From: an uncultured Butyricicoccus sp.
Lineage (GTDB): Bacteria; Bacillota; Clostridia; Oscillospirales; Butyricicoccaceae
Reading direction: 5' to 3'
Assembly (NCBI GenBank): GCA_900544475.1
Contig: UQVU01000012.1
Span: 1 to 25,930 of the forward strand
DNA: 25,930 bases
The translations under genes and the position numbers were made by a program. Below are positions 8,073 to 15,651 of this stretch, piece by piece. Each line of letters begins with the position of its first letter. Position 1 is the first letter of the stretch. The notes under the pieces are model-generated. The model made no database searches. It was not told the origin of the DNA and worked only from the letters and a program-made list of their open reading frames with translations.

Positions 8073-10520
8073 ATGGCAAAGACACAGTACACCAAGGCTG
8101 CGCTCAAGGAAGCCATCACCGGCAAGCTGCAGCGCCACTTCGCGTGCGAAGTCAAGGACGCAAAGAAGGATCAGATCTATGAGGCATGCGCACTCGTCAT
8201 CCGCGACGCGCTGACCGAGCATATGATCGAGACCCAGAACGAGGTGGAGCGTGACGGCGACCGTCAGGTTCATTACCTGTGCATGGAGTTCCTCGTAGGC
8301 CGCAGCCTGCGCAACAACGCATACAACCTCGGCATGCTCGACGAGCTGACCGCAGCACTGGGGGACATGGGCTTTGAGATGGCGGACATCTTCGAGCAGG
8401 AGGCTGACCCGGGCCTCGGCAACGGCGGTCTGGGCCGTCTGGCGGCGTGCTACATGGATGGCATGGCTACTACCGGCGTGCGCGGCACCGGCTACTCCAT
8501 CCGCTACGAGCACGGCATCTTCAAGCAGAAGATCGAGGACGGCAAGCAGGTCGAGCTGCCGGATTCGTGGCTCGCATCCGGCGACGTATGGCAGATTCCG
8601 GCGATGGACGAGACCCGCGAGGTCAAGATTGGCGGCACCATCGACACCCATTTCGATGAAAACGGCAAGCTGATCGTGGATTATCACGACTATACCCCGG
8701 TCCTCGCCGTGCCGTACGATATGCCGATCTCCGGTTACGACACGAACAACATTGCGCGTCTGCGTCTGTGGGAGGCAAAGAGCCCCATCGCGCTCGACAT
8801 GAAGCTGTTCTCCTCCGGCGAGTACCTCAAGGCGGTCGAGAAGCACGCGATGGCCGAGACCATCTCGATGATCCTTTATCCGGAGGACAACCACCGTGAG
8901 GGTCAGTCGCTCCGCCTCAAGCAGCAGTATTTCCTCGTTTCCGCAACGCTTCAGGACATCTGCGCCAAGCACAAGGCAAAGTACGGCACGCTCGACAACT
9001 TCGCGCACAAGCACGTGCTGCACATCAACGATACCCATCCGACCCTCGTTATCCCGGAGTTGATGCGTATCCTGATGGACGATAACGATATGTCCTGGGA
9101 GCAGGCATGGAACATCACGAGCCAGTCTGTCGCCTACACCAACCATACCGTCATGCCCGAGGCGCTGGAGTGCTGGCCGGAGAGCCTGGTGCAGGAGCTC
9201 ATGCCGCGCGTTATGCAGATCATCCACGAGATCAACGAGCGCTTCTGCAAGGAGCTGTGGAGCTACTTCCCGGGCGACTTCCAGAAGATCTCCAAGCTCG
9301 CTATCGTCGCTGACGGCCGCGTCCGCATGGCGCACCTCGCCATCGCAGGCTCGTTCTCCATCAACGGCGTATCCGCGCTGCACTCCGAGATCCTCAAGGA
9401 GCGCGTATTCAACGACTTTTACAGCATCTACTCCTCCAAGTTCTGCAACGTTACCAACGGCATCGCACACCGCCGCTGGCTGTGCGAGGCGAACCCGGAG
9501 CTTGCAGAGCTGATCGAGAGCAAGATCGGCAAGGGCTACCGCACCCATCCGTCCGAGCTTCAGGTTCTCGCGAACTACAAGGACGACAAGGCTCTGCTCG
9601 CACAGCTGGGCGAAATCAAGCGCCACAACAAGCAGCGCCTCGCCGACTATATCAAGGAGCACAACGGCATCGAGGTCAGCATGGACTCGATCTTCGACGT
9701 TCAGGTAAAGCGTCTGCACGAGTACAAGCGCCAGATGCTCAACATTCTGCACATCATCAGCCTGTACCACAAGCTGAAGGATAATCCGAACATGGATTTC
9801 GTGCCGCGCACCTATATCTTCGGCTCCAAGGCCGCTCCGGGCTATGCCGTCGCGAAAAAGACCATTCAGCTCATCAACTCCATCTCCAACATGATCGAGA
9901 ATGACCCGGCTGTCCGCGACAAGCTCAAGGTCGTATTCATCGAGGACTACAAGGTATCGCTCGCTGAGATGATCATGCCGGCGGCTGAGGTCTCTGAGCA
10001 GATCTCCATCGCAGGCAAGGAAGCGTCCGGTACCGGCAACATGAAGTTCATGATGAACGGCGCGCTCACCATCGGCACCATGGACGGCGCAAACGTCGAG
10101 ATCTGCGAGGCTGTCGGCCGCGACAATATCTTCATCTTCGGCATGGAAACGCCCGAGGCTGAGGCGCTCGCCGCATCCGGCAACTATGAGCCGCTGCTCA
10201 TTTACCAGAACGACCCGGTTATCCACCGCGTCCTCGACCAGATGATCCGCGGCTTCGGTGACGGCGTAGACTACACCGACATCGCAAACCTGCTGCTCCA
10301 CGGCGGCAACGGCGGCCCGGCTGACCGCTACATGAGCCTCAAGGATTTCTCGTCCTACGCAGAGGCACAGCAGCGCGTAAGCGAGGCTTACCGCGACGCC
10401 GAGAAGTGGAACCGCATGGCTCTGATGAACATTGCAAACTCCGGCCGTTTTGCAGCAGACCGCTCGATCGCCGAGTACGCACAGAACATCTGGCGTGTAA
10501 AGACCAACTTCGCGTTCTGA
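8073..10520 (+). CDS. glgP: Glycogen phosphorylase GlgP
   Basis: The product of 815 residues is a PLP-dependent GT35 enzyme that releases glucose-1-phosphate from glycogen with inorganic phosphate. The length and motifs are standard: CMEFLVGRSLRNN near the N-terminus, GNGGLGRLAACYMD, HINDTHPTL, VKRLHEYKRQMLN, and the PLP site EASGTGNMKFMMNG with the Schiff-base Lys at residue 658. I chose the ATG at 8073 because homology starts at MAKTQYTKAALKEAI. GAGGAG lies at 8055-8060, a somewhat long 12 nt upstream. The frame is open back to 7983, but that stretch is the hairpin leader and lacks a good ribosome site. It is the last gene of the glycogen locus. Having synthesis and breakdown genes together is common in Firmicutes and implies control at enzyme level. 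Confidence 0.97.
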   Translation: MAKTQYTKAALKEAITGKLQRHFACEVKDAKKDQIYEACALVIRDALTEHMIETQNEVERDGDRQVHYLCMEFLVGRSLRNNAYNLGMLDELTAALGDMGFEMADIFEQEADPGLGNGGLGRLAACYMDGMATTGVRGTGYSIRYEHGIFKQKIEDGKQVELPDSWLASGDVWQIPAMDETREVKIGGTIDTHFDENGKLIVDYHDYTPVLAVPYDMPISGYDTNNIARLRLWEAKSPIALDMKLFSSGEYLKAVEKHAMAETISMILYPEDNHREGQSLRLKQQYFLVSATLQDICAKHKAKYGTLDNFAHKHVLHINDTHPTLVIPELMRILMDDNDMSWEQAWNITSQSVAYTNHTVMPEALECWPESLVQELMPRVMQIIHEINERFCKELWSYFPGDFQKISKLAIVADGRVRMAHLAIAGSFSINGVSALHSEILKERVFNDFYSIYSSKFCNVTNGIAHRRWLCEANPELAELIESKIGKGYRTHPSELQVLANYKDDKALLAQLGEIKRHNKQRLADYIKEHNGIEVSMDSIFDVQVKRLHEYKRQMLNILHIISLYHKLKDNPNMDFVPRTYIFGSKAAPGYAVAKKTIQLINSISNMIENDPAVRDKLKVVFIEDYKVSLAEMIMPAAEVSEQISIAGKEASGTGNMKFMMNGALTIGTMDGANVEICEAVGRDNIFIFGMETPEAEALAASGNYEPLLIYQNDPVIHRVLDQMIRGFGDGVDYTDIANLLLHGGNGGPADRYMSLKDFSSYAEAQQRVSEAYRDAEKWNRMALMNIANSGRFAADRSIAEYAQNIWRVKTNFAF

Positions 10521-10522
10521 CC

Positions 10523-10680
10523 TGTCGCGAAACTTCGTTTCGCCGACAAGTGTGTTCTGACGGCGGTCCCCGCCGCAGAACACGGACGTCCGAAAGTTCC
10601 CGTTCGGAAACTTTCTCCCTCTTAAAGTATAAAAACCGAGGTACACGCCCCAGGTTTTTATGCGTTTGCAAAGCAAACGC
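10523..10680 (+). repeat. Hairpin cluster after glgP, related to the multi-hairpin repeat family
   Basis: It starts 2 nt after the glgP stop and contains five inverted repeats in a row. These are 10523-10548 (TGTCG-CGAAAC/GTTTCG-CGACA); 10552-10583 (GTGTTCTG/CAGAACAC with inner CGGCGG/CCGCCG); 10592-10615 (GAAAGTTCC/GGAAACTTTC with one bulged A); 10629-10661 (ATAAAAACC/GGTTTTTAT, loop containing AGGTACACGCCC); and 10662-10680 (GCGTTTGC/GCAAACGC around AAA). The third has the same inner core as hairpin B of the repeat family, and the fourth has the same loop as hairpin D of the copy at 19105-19253, but with different stems. It is probably a divergent member or a mosaic of the same modules. Confidence 0.7.
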
Positions 10681-10744
10681 TATTTTATGCGCGCTGCCGC
10701 GCGGCAGCTGAAAGGTATCGCGTGGTAGTATCGTTAATAAATCG

Positions 10745-10770
10745 AAAACCGCCCTTCGGGGCGGTTTTTT
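10745..10770 (+). terminator. Rho-independent terminator downstream of glgP
   Basis: AAAACCGCCC (10745-10754), a TTCG tetraloop, then GGGCGGTTTT and two more T. It is the only strong terminator after glgP and lies 225 nt past its stop codon. The preceding hairpin cluster would therefore be part of the mRNA 3' UTR. Confidence 0.92.
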
Positions 10771-10794
10771 CATGGGGAAAACACTGCTTCGGGC

Positions 10795-10826
10795 AAAAAA
10801 ATACCTGCCGGGACGAACCCGGCAGG
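10795..10826 (-). terminator. Terminator of the minus-strand metal ATPase gene
   Basis: CCTGCCGGG (10804-10812) and CCCGGCAGG (10818-10826) form a 9-bp stem. On the minus strand this is followed by TA and a run of T (A run 10795-10801 on the plus strand). It lies 29 nt past the stop of the ATPase gene and converges with the glgP terminator. Confidence 0.93.
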
Positions 10827-10854
10827 CGAAAGAGTAAAAGTGATGTGGTCTTTT

Positions 10855-13524
10855 TTAACGGTCGAAGTTCTTGTAGAGCATACGAACCGAGTTGAGCACG
10901 CACAGCATGGCGACGCCGGTATCTGCGAACACCGCGAGCCACATGGAGGCGTGATTGGTAAGGCCGAGCACCATGACGAGCAGCTTTACCGCGAGCGCGA
11001 AGATGATGTTCTCCTTGGAAACGATATTCGCGCTGCGTGCGATATTGACCGAGGCCGGGATGGAGCTGAGGTCGGCCTTCATGAATACGACATCCGCCGC
11101 TTCGATAGCTGCATCGGCGCCGCTGCCCATCGCCGCGCCGACGTCCGCGCCCGCAAGTACGGGAGCGTCGTTGATGCCGTCACCGACGAACATGACCGCG
11201 CCGTTCTTGTCGCGGATTTTGCCGAGCGCGCTCAGCTTATCCTGCGGCAGCAGCTGCGCGTGCACCTCGTCGATGCCGACCGCCTGCGCCACGGCGTCCG
11301 CGCTTGCCTGACCGTCGCCGGTCAGCATGGCGGTCGTAAGGCCCTGCGCCTTCATGCGGCCGACGGCCTGCTTGGCGTCCGGCTTTACCGTGTCCGCGAT
11401 GTCGATATGGCCGAGGAAGCGGCCGCCCAGCGCAAGAAGCACCTCGGTGCTGCCCGGCGTGCCGTGGTAGCCGGAAAGGTCGATGCCGTTGCGGTTCATG
11501 AGCTTTACGTTGCCGCAGAGCAGCTTTTTGCCCTCGAGCGTTGCTTCAACGCCCTCGCCGGCCTGTTCGCGGATGTTTTCGACCGTTCCGCTTCCGGCCG
11601 CCGTGCCCTTTTCCTCGTATGCGGTGAGGATGGAGCGGGCAATCGGGTGGGTGGACGCGCCCTCGCACATGGCGGCGAGCCAGAGCAGCTGGCCCTCGTC
11701 GAGCGGAACGCCTGCCGCCGGAACGATGTGCTGTACGACAAAGTTGCCCTTGGTGATGGTGCCGGTCTTGTCCATGACGATGGTCTTGACGTTGTTCAGC
11801 GCCTCAAGCGAAGCGCCGCCCTTGAACAGGATGCCGCGCTTGGAGCCGGCGCCGATGCCGGAGAAGTAGGTCAGCGGCACGCTGAGCACCAGTGCGCACG
11901 GGCAGGAGATAACGAGGAAGGTCATCGCGGTGTAGACCCACTTGTGCCAGTCGCCGGTGACAAGGCTTGGGACGATGGCGGTCAGCAGTGCAATGAGCAC
12001 CACGGCCGGGGTATAGACGCGGGAGAAACGGGTGATGAAGCGGTCGATTTTCGGCTTGCGGGCCGCAGCGTTCTCCACGCTGTCCAGAATGCGCTGCACC
12101 ATGCTCTCCGCGAGCACGTGGGTGACGCGGATCTTTACCGCGCCGTCCGTGTTGACGCAGCCGGAAATGACCGAGTCGCCGGTCGAAACGCGGATCGGAA
12201 CCGGCTCGCCGGTGACAGCCGAGGTATCCAGACGGGTCTCGCCCTCGGCAACCTCGCCGTCAAGCGGTACGCGGTCGCCCGGACGGACGAGAACGAGGTC
12301 GCCGACTTCGGCTTGCTCCGCAGGGAGAACTTCAACGCTGCCGTCCGGCTTTACGAGGTTCACGGTTTCGGGACGCAGGTCGATGGCGTCCATGATCTGC
12401 TTGCGGGAGCGGTCTACGGCGCGGTCCTCGAAGTATTCACCGACGCGGTAGAACAGCATGACGCCGACCGCCTCATCGAACGAGCCGACCGCCCATGCGC
12501 CGATGGTCGCGACCGCCATCAGGAAGTTTTCGTCGAATACCTGTCCGCGGCCGATGTTCTTGACCGCCGTCAGCAGAACGTGGCGGCCGAGCAGCAGATA
12601 CGCCGCGACCATCAAAACGATTTTGACCGCCGTCACCGGAATGACCAGACCCGCGACAAAGAGCGCCGCGCCGATCAGCATTTCCGCGAGAGGGTGACTG
12701 CCTTTCTCGTCCTCCTGCTCCTCCTCGGGTGCGATGACCTTGACCTCGCTCTCGATATTCGAGCAGATTTCGCGGATTTTCGGGAGCAGGGCGTCCGGGT
12801 TTTCGCCCTTGACGCGCAGCTGCTTGGTTTCGTAGACGAGCACGCAGTCGTCGATGCCGTCAAGCTGGCTGATCTGGTGCTGCATCTTGGCGGCGCAGTG
12901 GGCGCAGCCGAGGTTTTCGAGCGTGTAGACACGCTGGCCGTTCTTGCCGTAGTGTTTGGGCGCGGGGGCAATTACCTTGGCATCGCTCTCAATGCTCGAA
13001 CAGATTTCGCGGATCTTCGGGAGCAGAGCGTCCGGGTTTTCGCCGGTCACGCGCAGCTGCTTGGTTTCAAAGACAAGCACGCAGTCCTCCACGCCGTCCA
13101 GCTGACCGATGCGCTCCTCCATTTTCGCCGCGCAGTGGGCGCAGCCGACGTTCTGGAGGGTGTACACGCGCTTGACGCTGTGCGCACCGGCGGTGTGCTC
13201 GTGGTGGTGATGATGCTCGTGCTCGCCGTGGTCGTGGCCGCAGCAGCAATCGTCCTCATCATGGTGGTGATGGTGCTCGTGCTCGTGCTCATGGTCGTGG
13301 CCGCAGCAGCAGTCGTCATCATCGTGGTGATGATGATGGTGTTCGTGCTCATGGTCGTGACCGCAGCAGCAGTCGTCCTCATCATGGTGGTGGTGATGAT
13401 GCTCGTGCTCGCCGTGGTCGTGGCCGCAACAGCAATCGTCATCATCGTGGTGGTGATGGTGCTCGTGCAGCTCTTCTATTTCCTGCGCAGTTGCAGAGTC
13501 GGTATGCTTTTCCTGTTCTGCCAT
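10855..13524 (-). CDS. Zn/Cd/Pb-type P1B-ATPase with His/Cys-rich N-terminus and two HMA domains
   Basis: The product of 889 residues is a membrane pump that uses ATP to export soft divalent metals. Order: a hydrophilic start; a His/Asp/Cys-rich region at residues 20-110 with four CCCGHDH boxes; two HMA domains with GCAHC motifs (Cys128/131 and Cys207/210); then membrane segments, the transport motif SCPCALVLS (Cys541-Pro-Cys543), phosphorylation Asp585 in DKTGT, and the ATP-binding/hinge motif VGDGINDAP. Lys847 and Asp868 (ADTG) near the end match the conserved Lys/Asp pair of the ZntA/CadA group (P1B-2), which argues for Zn2+/Cd2+/Pb2+ over Cu+. The ATG at 13524 follows AAGGAGG with 8 nt spacing. 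It is a single-gene unit with its own promoter, palindromic operator candidate and terminator. The HMA pair and His region are longer than in typical ZntA. Metal specificity is inferred. Confidence 0.93.
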   Translation of the reverse strand: MAEQEKHTDSATAQEIEELHEHHHHHDDDDCCCGHDHGEHEHHHHHHDEDDCCCGHDHEHEHHHHHHDDDDCCCGHDHEHEHEHHHHHDEDDCCCGHDHGEHEHHHHHEHTAGAHSVKRVYTLQNVGCAHCAAKMEERIGQLDGVEDCVLVFETKQLRVTGENPDALLPKIREICSSIESDAKVIAPAPKHYGKNGQRVYTLENLGCAHCAAKMQHQISQLDGIDDCVLVYETKQLRVKGENPDALLPKIREICSNIESEVKVIAPEEEQEDEKGSHPLAEMLIGAALFVAGLVIPVTAVKIVLMVAAYLLLGRHVLLTAVKNIGRGQVFDENFLMAVATIGAWAVGSFDEAVGVMLFYRVGEYFEDRAVDRSRKQIMDAIDLRPETVNLVKPDGSVEVLPAEQAEVGDLVLVRPGDRVPLDGEVAEGETRLDTSAVTGEPVPIRVSTGDSVISGCVNTDGAVKIRVTHVLAESMVQRILDSVENAAARKPKIDRFITRFSRVYTPAVVLIALLTAIVPSLVTGDWHKWVYTAMTFLVISCPCALVLSVPLTYFSGIGAGSKRGILFKGGASLEALNNVKTIVMDKTGTITKGNFVVQHIVPAAGVPLDEGQLLWLAAMCEGASTHPIARSILTAYEEKGTAAGSGTVENIREQAGEGVEATLEGKKLLCGNVKLMNRNGIDLSGYHGTPGSTEVLLALGGRFLGHIDIADTVKPDAKQAVGRMKAQGLTTAMLTGDGQASADAVAQAVGIDEVHAQLLPQDKLSALGKIRDKNGAVMFVGDGINDAPVLAGADVGAAMGSGADAAIEAADVVFMKADLSSIPASVNIARSANIVSKENIIFALAVKLLVMVLGLTNHASMWLAVFADTGVAMLCVLNSVRMLYKNFDR
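13195..13467 (-). repeat. Tandem coding repeats of the His/Asp/Cys-rich region
   Basis: Four units of about 19-22 residues each have the pattern His cluster (5-6), DDDD or DEDD, CCC, GHDH, and then E/H-rich linkers; a fifth His cluster closes the region. The DNA shows matching near-identical units of about 57-66 bp. In the antisense frame it reads as long Val/Leu/Met runs, which is an artefact. Confidence 0.93.
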
Positions 13525-13547
13525 TGCTCTCGCCTCCTTATCGAAAT

Positions 13548-13573
13548 AACATATGAACGATTGCTCATATGTT
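13548..13573. promoter_or_regulatory. Palindromic operator candidate for the metal ATPase
   Basis: The 26-bp segment is a near-perfect palindrome: 9-bp arms AACATATGA and TCATATGTT flank ACGATTGC, in which two more base pairs match, giving 11 of 13 matched pairs. It lies just downstream of the -10 box, over the expected transcription start. The ATATGA...TCATAT form resembles operators of ArsR/SmtB-family metal sensors that repress metal-efflux genes. No regulator gene lies in the window, so the binding protein is unknown. Confidence 0.65.
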
Positions 13574-13582
13574 CATATATTC

Positions 13583-13611
13583 ATATTAAAACAGCGCAAC
13601 TGCTTTGTCAA
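13583..13611 (-). promoter_or_regulatory. Promoter of the metal ATPase gene
   Basis: Read on the minus strand: TTGACA (13606-13611, perfect -35), 17 nt, TAATAT (13583-13588, 5 of 6). Transcription should start near 13576, next to the palindrome at 13548-13573. Such a strong promoter fits a gene held off by a repressor. Confidence 0.85.
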
Positions 13612-13791
13612 TAACTTCTGCACGAAAAAATGCACAAAAGAAATATACAGAAACTGACCATTTTGCAGGAGTTTGAGGACGGGATTTCATTCTGCTCTCT
13701 GTGGGTGGGGGAGGGTACGATTTTGTGCAGGATTTATAAAACAATCCTGCAAATTCCTCTTTCTCCGACACGCATATCCGCGTCCGGACGA

Positions 13792-13820
13792 TTGCAAATG
13801 AATAATGTTTCTGTTATACT
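13792..13820 (+). promoter_or_regulatory. Promoter of ppa
   Basis: TTGCAA (13792-13797), 17 nt, TATACT (13815-13820) in an AT-rich stretch. The predicted start is near 13827, giving a leader of about 27 nt. Confidence 0.75.
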
Positions 13821-13853
13821 TGTATATATTAAATACAGGAGGATATTGAGGAC

Positions 13854-14411
13854 ATGAGAAACATCTGGCATGACATCGACCCCCGTGCAATCGCGCCGAC
13901 CCATTTCACCGCAGTCATCGAAATACCGGCCGGCAGCAAGAAAAAGTACGAGCTGGACAAAAAGACCGGTCTGCTGCGCCTTGACCGCATCCTGTACACC
14001 TCGACACATTATCCGGCGAATTACGGCTTTATTCCGCGTACATACGCCGACGACGGCGATCCGCTCGACGTTCTGGTTTTCTGCTCGGAGACCCTCGACC
14101 CGATGGTGGAGGTGGACTGCTATCCCATTGGCACCATGCGCATGATCGATGGGGACGCCATCGACGACAAGATCATCGCCGTGCCGTTCCAGGACCCGAC
14201 ATGGAACTTCTACAAGGACATCAGCGAAATCCCGCCGCACTGCGCAAGCGAGATCTCGCACTTTTTCGAAATCTACAAGGCGCTTGAGCACAAGCACACC
14301 GCGACCTCGGACGCGCTCGGCAGCGAGCAGGCGCAGGAGGTCATCCGCCGCTGCATCGACCAGTACGAGATCCATTTCTGCGGCAGGGTAGAGCCAGCGC
14401 TCGAACCGTAA
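13854..14411 (+). CDS. ppa: Family I inorganic pyrophosphatase
   Basis: The product of 185 residues hydrolyses pyrophosphate to two phosphates in the cytoplasm and drives biosynthetic reactions that release pyrophosphate, including ADP-glucose synthesis by GlgC. Family I features are EIPAGSKKKYELD (residues 23-35), LLRLDRILYTSTHYPANYGFIPRTY and the metal-binding DGDPLD at 67-72. The length matches the soluble bacterial family. AGGAGG at 13837-13842 lies 11 nt before the ATG at 13854, and GAGGA is nearer. The gene has its own promoter and is followed 19 nt later by the dihydrouridine synthase gene, so the two are probably co-transcribed. Confidence 0.96.
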   Translation: MRNIWHDIDPRAIAPTHFTAVIEIPAGSKKKYELDKKTGLLRLDRILYTSTHYPANYGFIPRTYADDGDPLDVLVFCSETLDPMVEVDCYPIGTMRMIDGDAIDDKIIAVPFQDPTWNFYKDISEIPPHCASEISHFFEIYKALEHKHTATSDALGSEQAQEVIRRCIDQYEIHFCGRVEPALEP

Positions 14412-14430
14412 AACGCCCAAGGAGAACCGC

Positions 14431-15399
14431 ATGAAATACTATTTTGCCCCGATGGAGGGCATCACCGGTGCCGTGTTCCGCCGCACCCATCACGAATTTT
14501 TCCCCGGCATCGACAAATACTTCATGCCGTTCATCACCCCGACCACGCAGCCCAAGCTGACGCCGCGCCAGAAGCGCGATGTGCTGCCCGAATATAATGA
14601 GGACGTGCCGGCAGTGCCGCAGCTGCTGACGAAAACGGCGGCGGACTTCATCTGGGCGGCGAATCTGCTGGGCAGCCTCGGCTGGGGCGAGGTCAACCTG
14701 AACCTCGGCTGTCCGTCCGGCACCGTGACCGCGAAAGGCAAGGGGGCCGGCTTTCTCGCCCATCCGGACGAGCTCGACCGCTTTCTGGACGAAATTTTCT
14801 CCGCCTGTACCGTGCCGGTCTCCATCAAAACGCGCCTCGGCGTGCACGAGCCGGAGGAGTTCGATCGCCTGCTCGAAATCTACAACCGCTATCCGGTGCA
14901 CGAGCTGACCATCCATCCGCGCGTGCGGCAGGACTTCTACAAGGGCCGCGTCCGCGAGAGCGACTTCGTCGCCGCCCTGCCGCGCTGCGTGATGCCGGTC
15001 TGCTACAACGGCGATATTGTGAGCGAGCGGGACGCGCAGGAGGTGAGCGCCCGCTATCCGGCGCTTTCGGCGGTCATGCTCGGGCGTGGCCTGCTCGGCG
15101 ACCCCTCGCTCGTGACGCGCGTCCGCGGCGGCGAACGCGCCGGCAGCGCCCGGCTTCAGGCGTTTCACGACACCCTTTTCGCGCGCTACTGCGATGCCTT
15201 CGACGACAGTCGCATTGCCGTGCTGCGTATGAAGGAGCTGTGGTTTTACTTCGGAAACCTGTTCGAAAACAGCGCAAAACCTGCAAAAGCCATCAAAAAG
15301 GCGAAGAATGCCGCCGAGTACGAAAAAGCCGCCGCGGCGCTCTTTTCTGCGTGCGATACGCGGGAGAACGTTGTTCCGGCGTGGTTCCGCCCGGCGTAA
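14431..15399 (+). CDS. tRNA-dihydrouridine synthase (Dus family)
   Basis: The product of 322 residues is an FMN- and NADPH-dependent enzyme that reduces uridines to dihydrouridine in tRNA D-loops. The start APMEGITGAVFR is the FMN-binding start of the Dus TIM barrel. The segment LNLGCPS carries the catalytic Cys at residue 94, with the conserved KGKGAGFL after it. SIKTRLG, ELTIHPRVR (usually HxR), PVCYNGDI and MLGRGLLGDP complete the barrel signatures. Which Dus subgroup it belongs to, and so which tRNA positions it modifies, cannot be told from motifs. The ATG at 14431 follows AAGGAG and lies 19 nt after ppa, suggesting a two-gene unit. Confidence 0.94.
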   Translation: MKYYFAPMEGITGAVFRRTHHEFFPGIDKYFMPFITPTTQPKLTPRQKRDVLPEYNEDVPAVPQLLTKTAADFIWAANLLGSLGWGEVNLNLGCPSGTVTAKGKGAGFLAHPDELDRFLDEIFSACTVPVSIKTRLGVHEPEEFDRLLEIYNRYPVHELTIHPRVRQDFYKGRVRESDFVAALPRCVMPVCYNGDIVSERDAQEVSARYPALSAVMLGRGLLGDPSLVTRVRGGERAGSARLQAFHDTLFARYCDAFDDSRIAVLRMKELWFYFGNLFENSAKPAKAIKKAKNAAEYEKAAAALFSACDTRENVVPAWFRPA

Positions 15400-15608
15400 G
15401 CGCGGTGCAGCTTTTCGCCCGAACGGATTATGCACAATATCCAAATCGGACGGGAGATGCGAAAACCGCCGGCTTTCGGCGGAAAAGCGACGCCGGGAGA
15501 GTCCGCCAGTACAGAAAAATATCGGACGCCGACAGGCAAACCTTCCGTTTTTCATTGCGGAAGCAGTTTATGCCTGTTTGCGCCCGATTTTTTTGGCGTT
15601 TTGTGCAC
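15400..15608. other. Gene-free stretch between dus and the pflB promoter
   Basis: No convincing gene is present. Two hairpins are seen: CCGCCG/CGGCGG near 15467-15483 with A runs on both sides (T-rich after it on the minus strand), and a longer one near 15535-15577 with CAGGC/GCCTG outside and CTTCCG/CGGAAG inside. Neither is a clear plus-strand terminator for the dus transcript. The open frames here lack homology and good ribosome sites. Confidence 0.6.
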
Positions 15609-15637
15609 TTGCGGCAGGGTGCTTTTTGTGCTACCAT
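15609..15637 (+). promoter_or_regulatory. Candidate promoter of the pflB riboswitch transcript
   Basis: TTGCGG (15609-15614), 17 nt, TACCAT (15632-15637), with TG at 15629-15630 giving an extended -10. The predicted start near 15644 lies just before the riboswitch P1 stem, as expected. The overlapping CATAAT (15635-15640) is an alternative -10. Confidence 0.5.
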
Positions 15638-15651
15638 AATACCAGACAGAT

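Noticed and set aside
7932..10676. Long minus-strand open frame opposite glgP
   Set aside because: It is a codon-bias shadow in GC-rich DNA. The plus strand carries a complete glycogen phosphorylase with its PLP site.
13195..13467. Possible CRISPR-like array of spaced repeats
   Set aside because: The repeats are in-frame coding units for His/Cys-rich peptide with no unique spacers.
10840..13614. A 924-codon open frame on the plus strand opposite the metal ATPase, ending in long Val/Leu/Met/Ala runs
   Set aside because: It is the antisense shadow of a gene with full family motifs. The hydrophobic runs are simply the reverse of His/Asp codon repeats, and no ribosome site precedes it.
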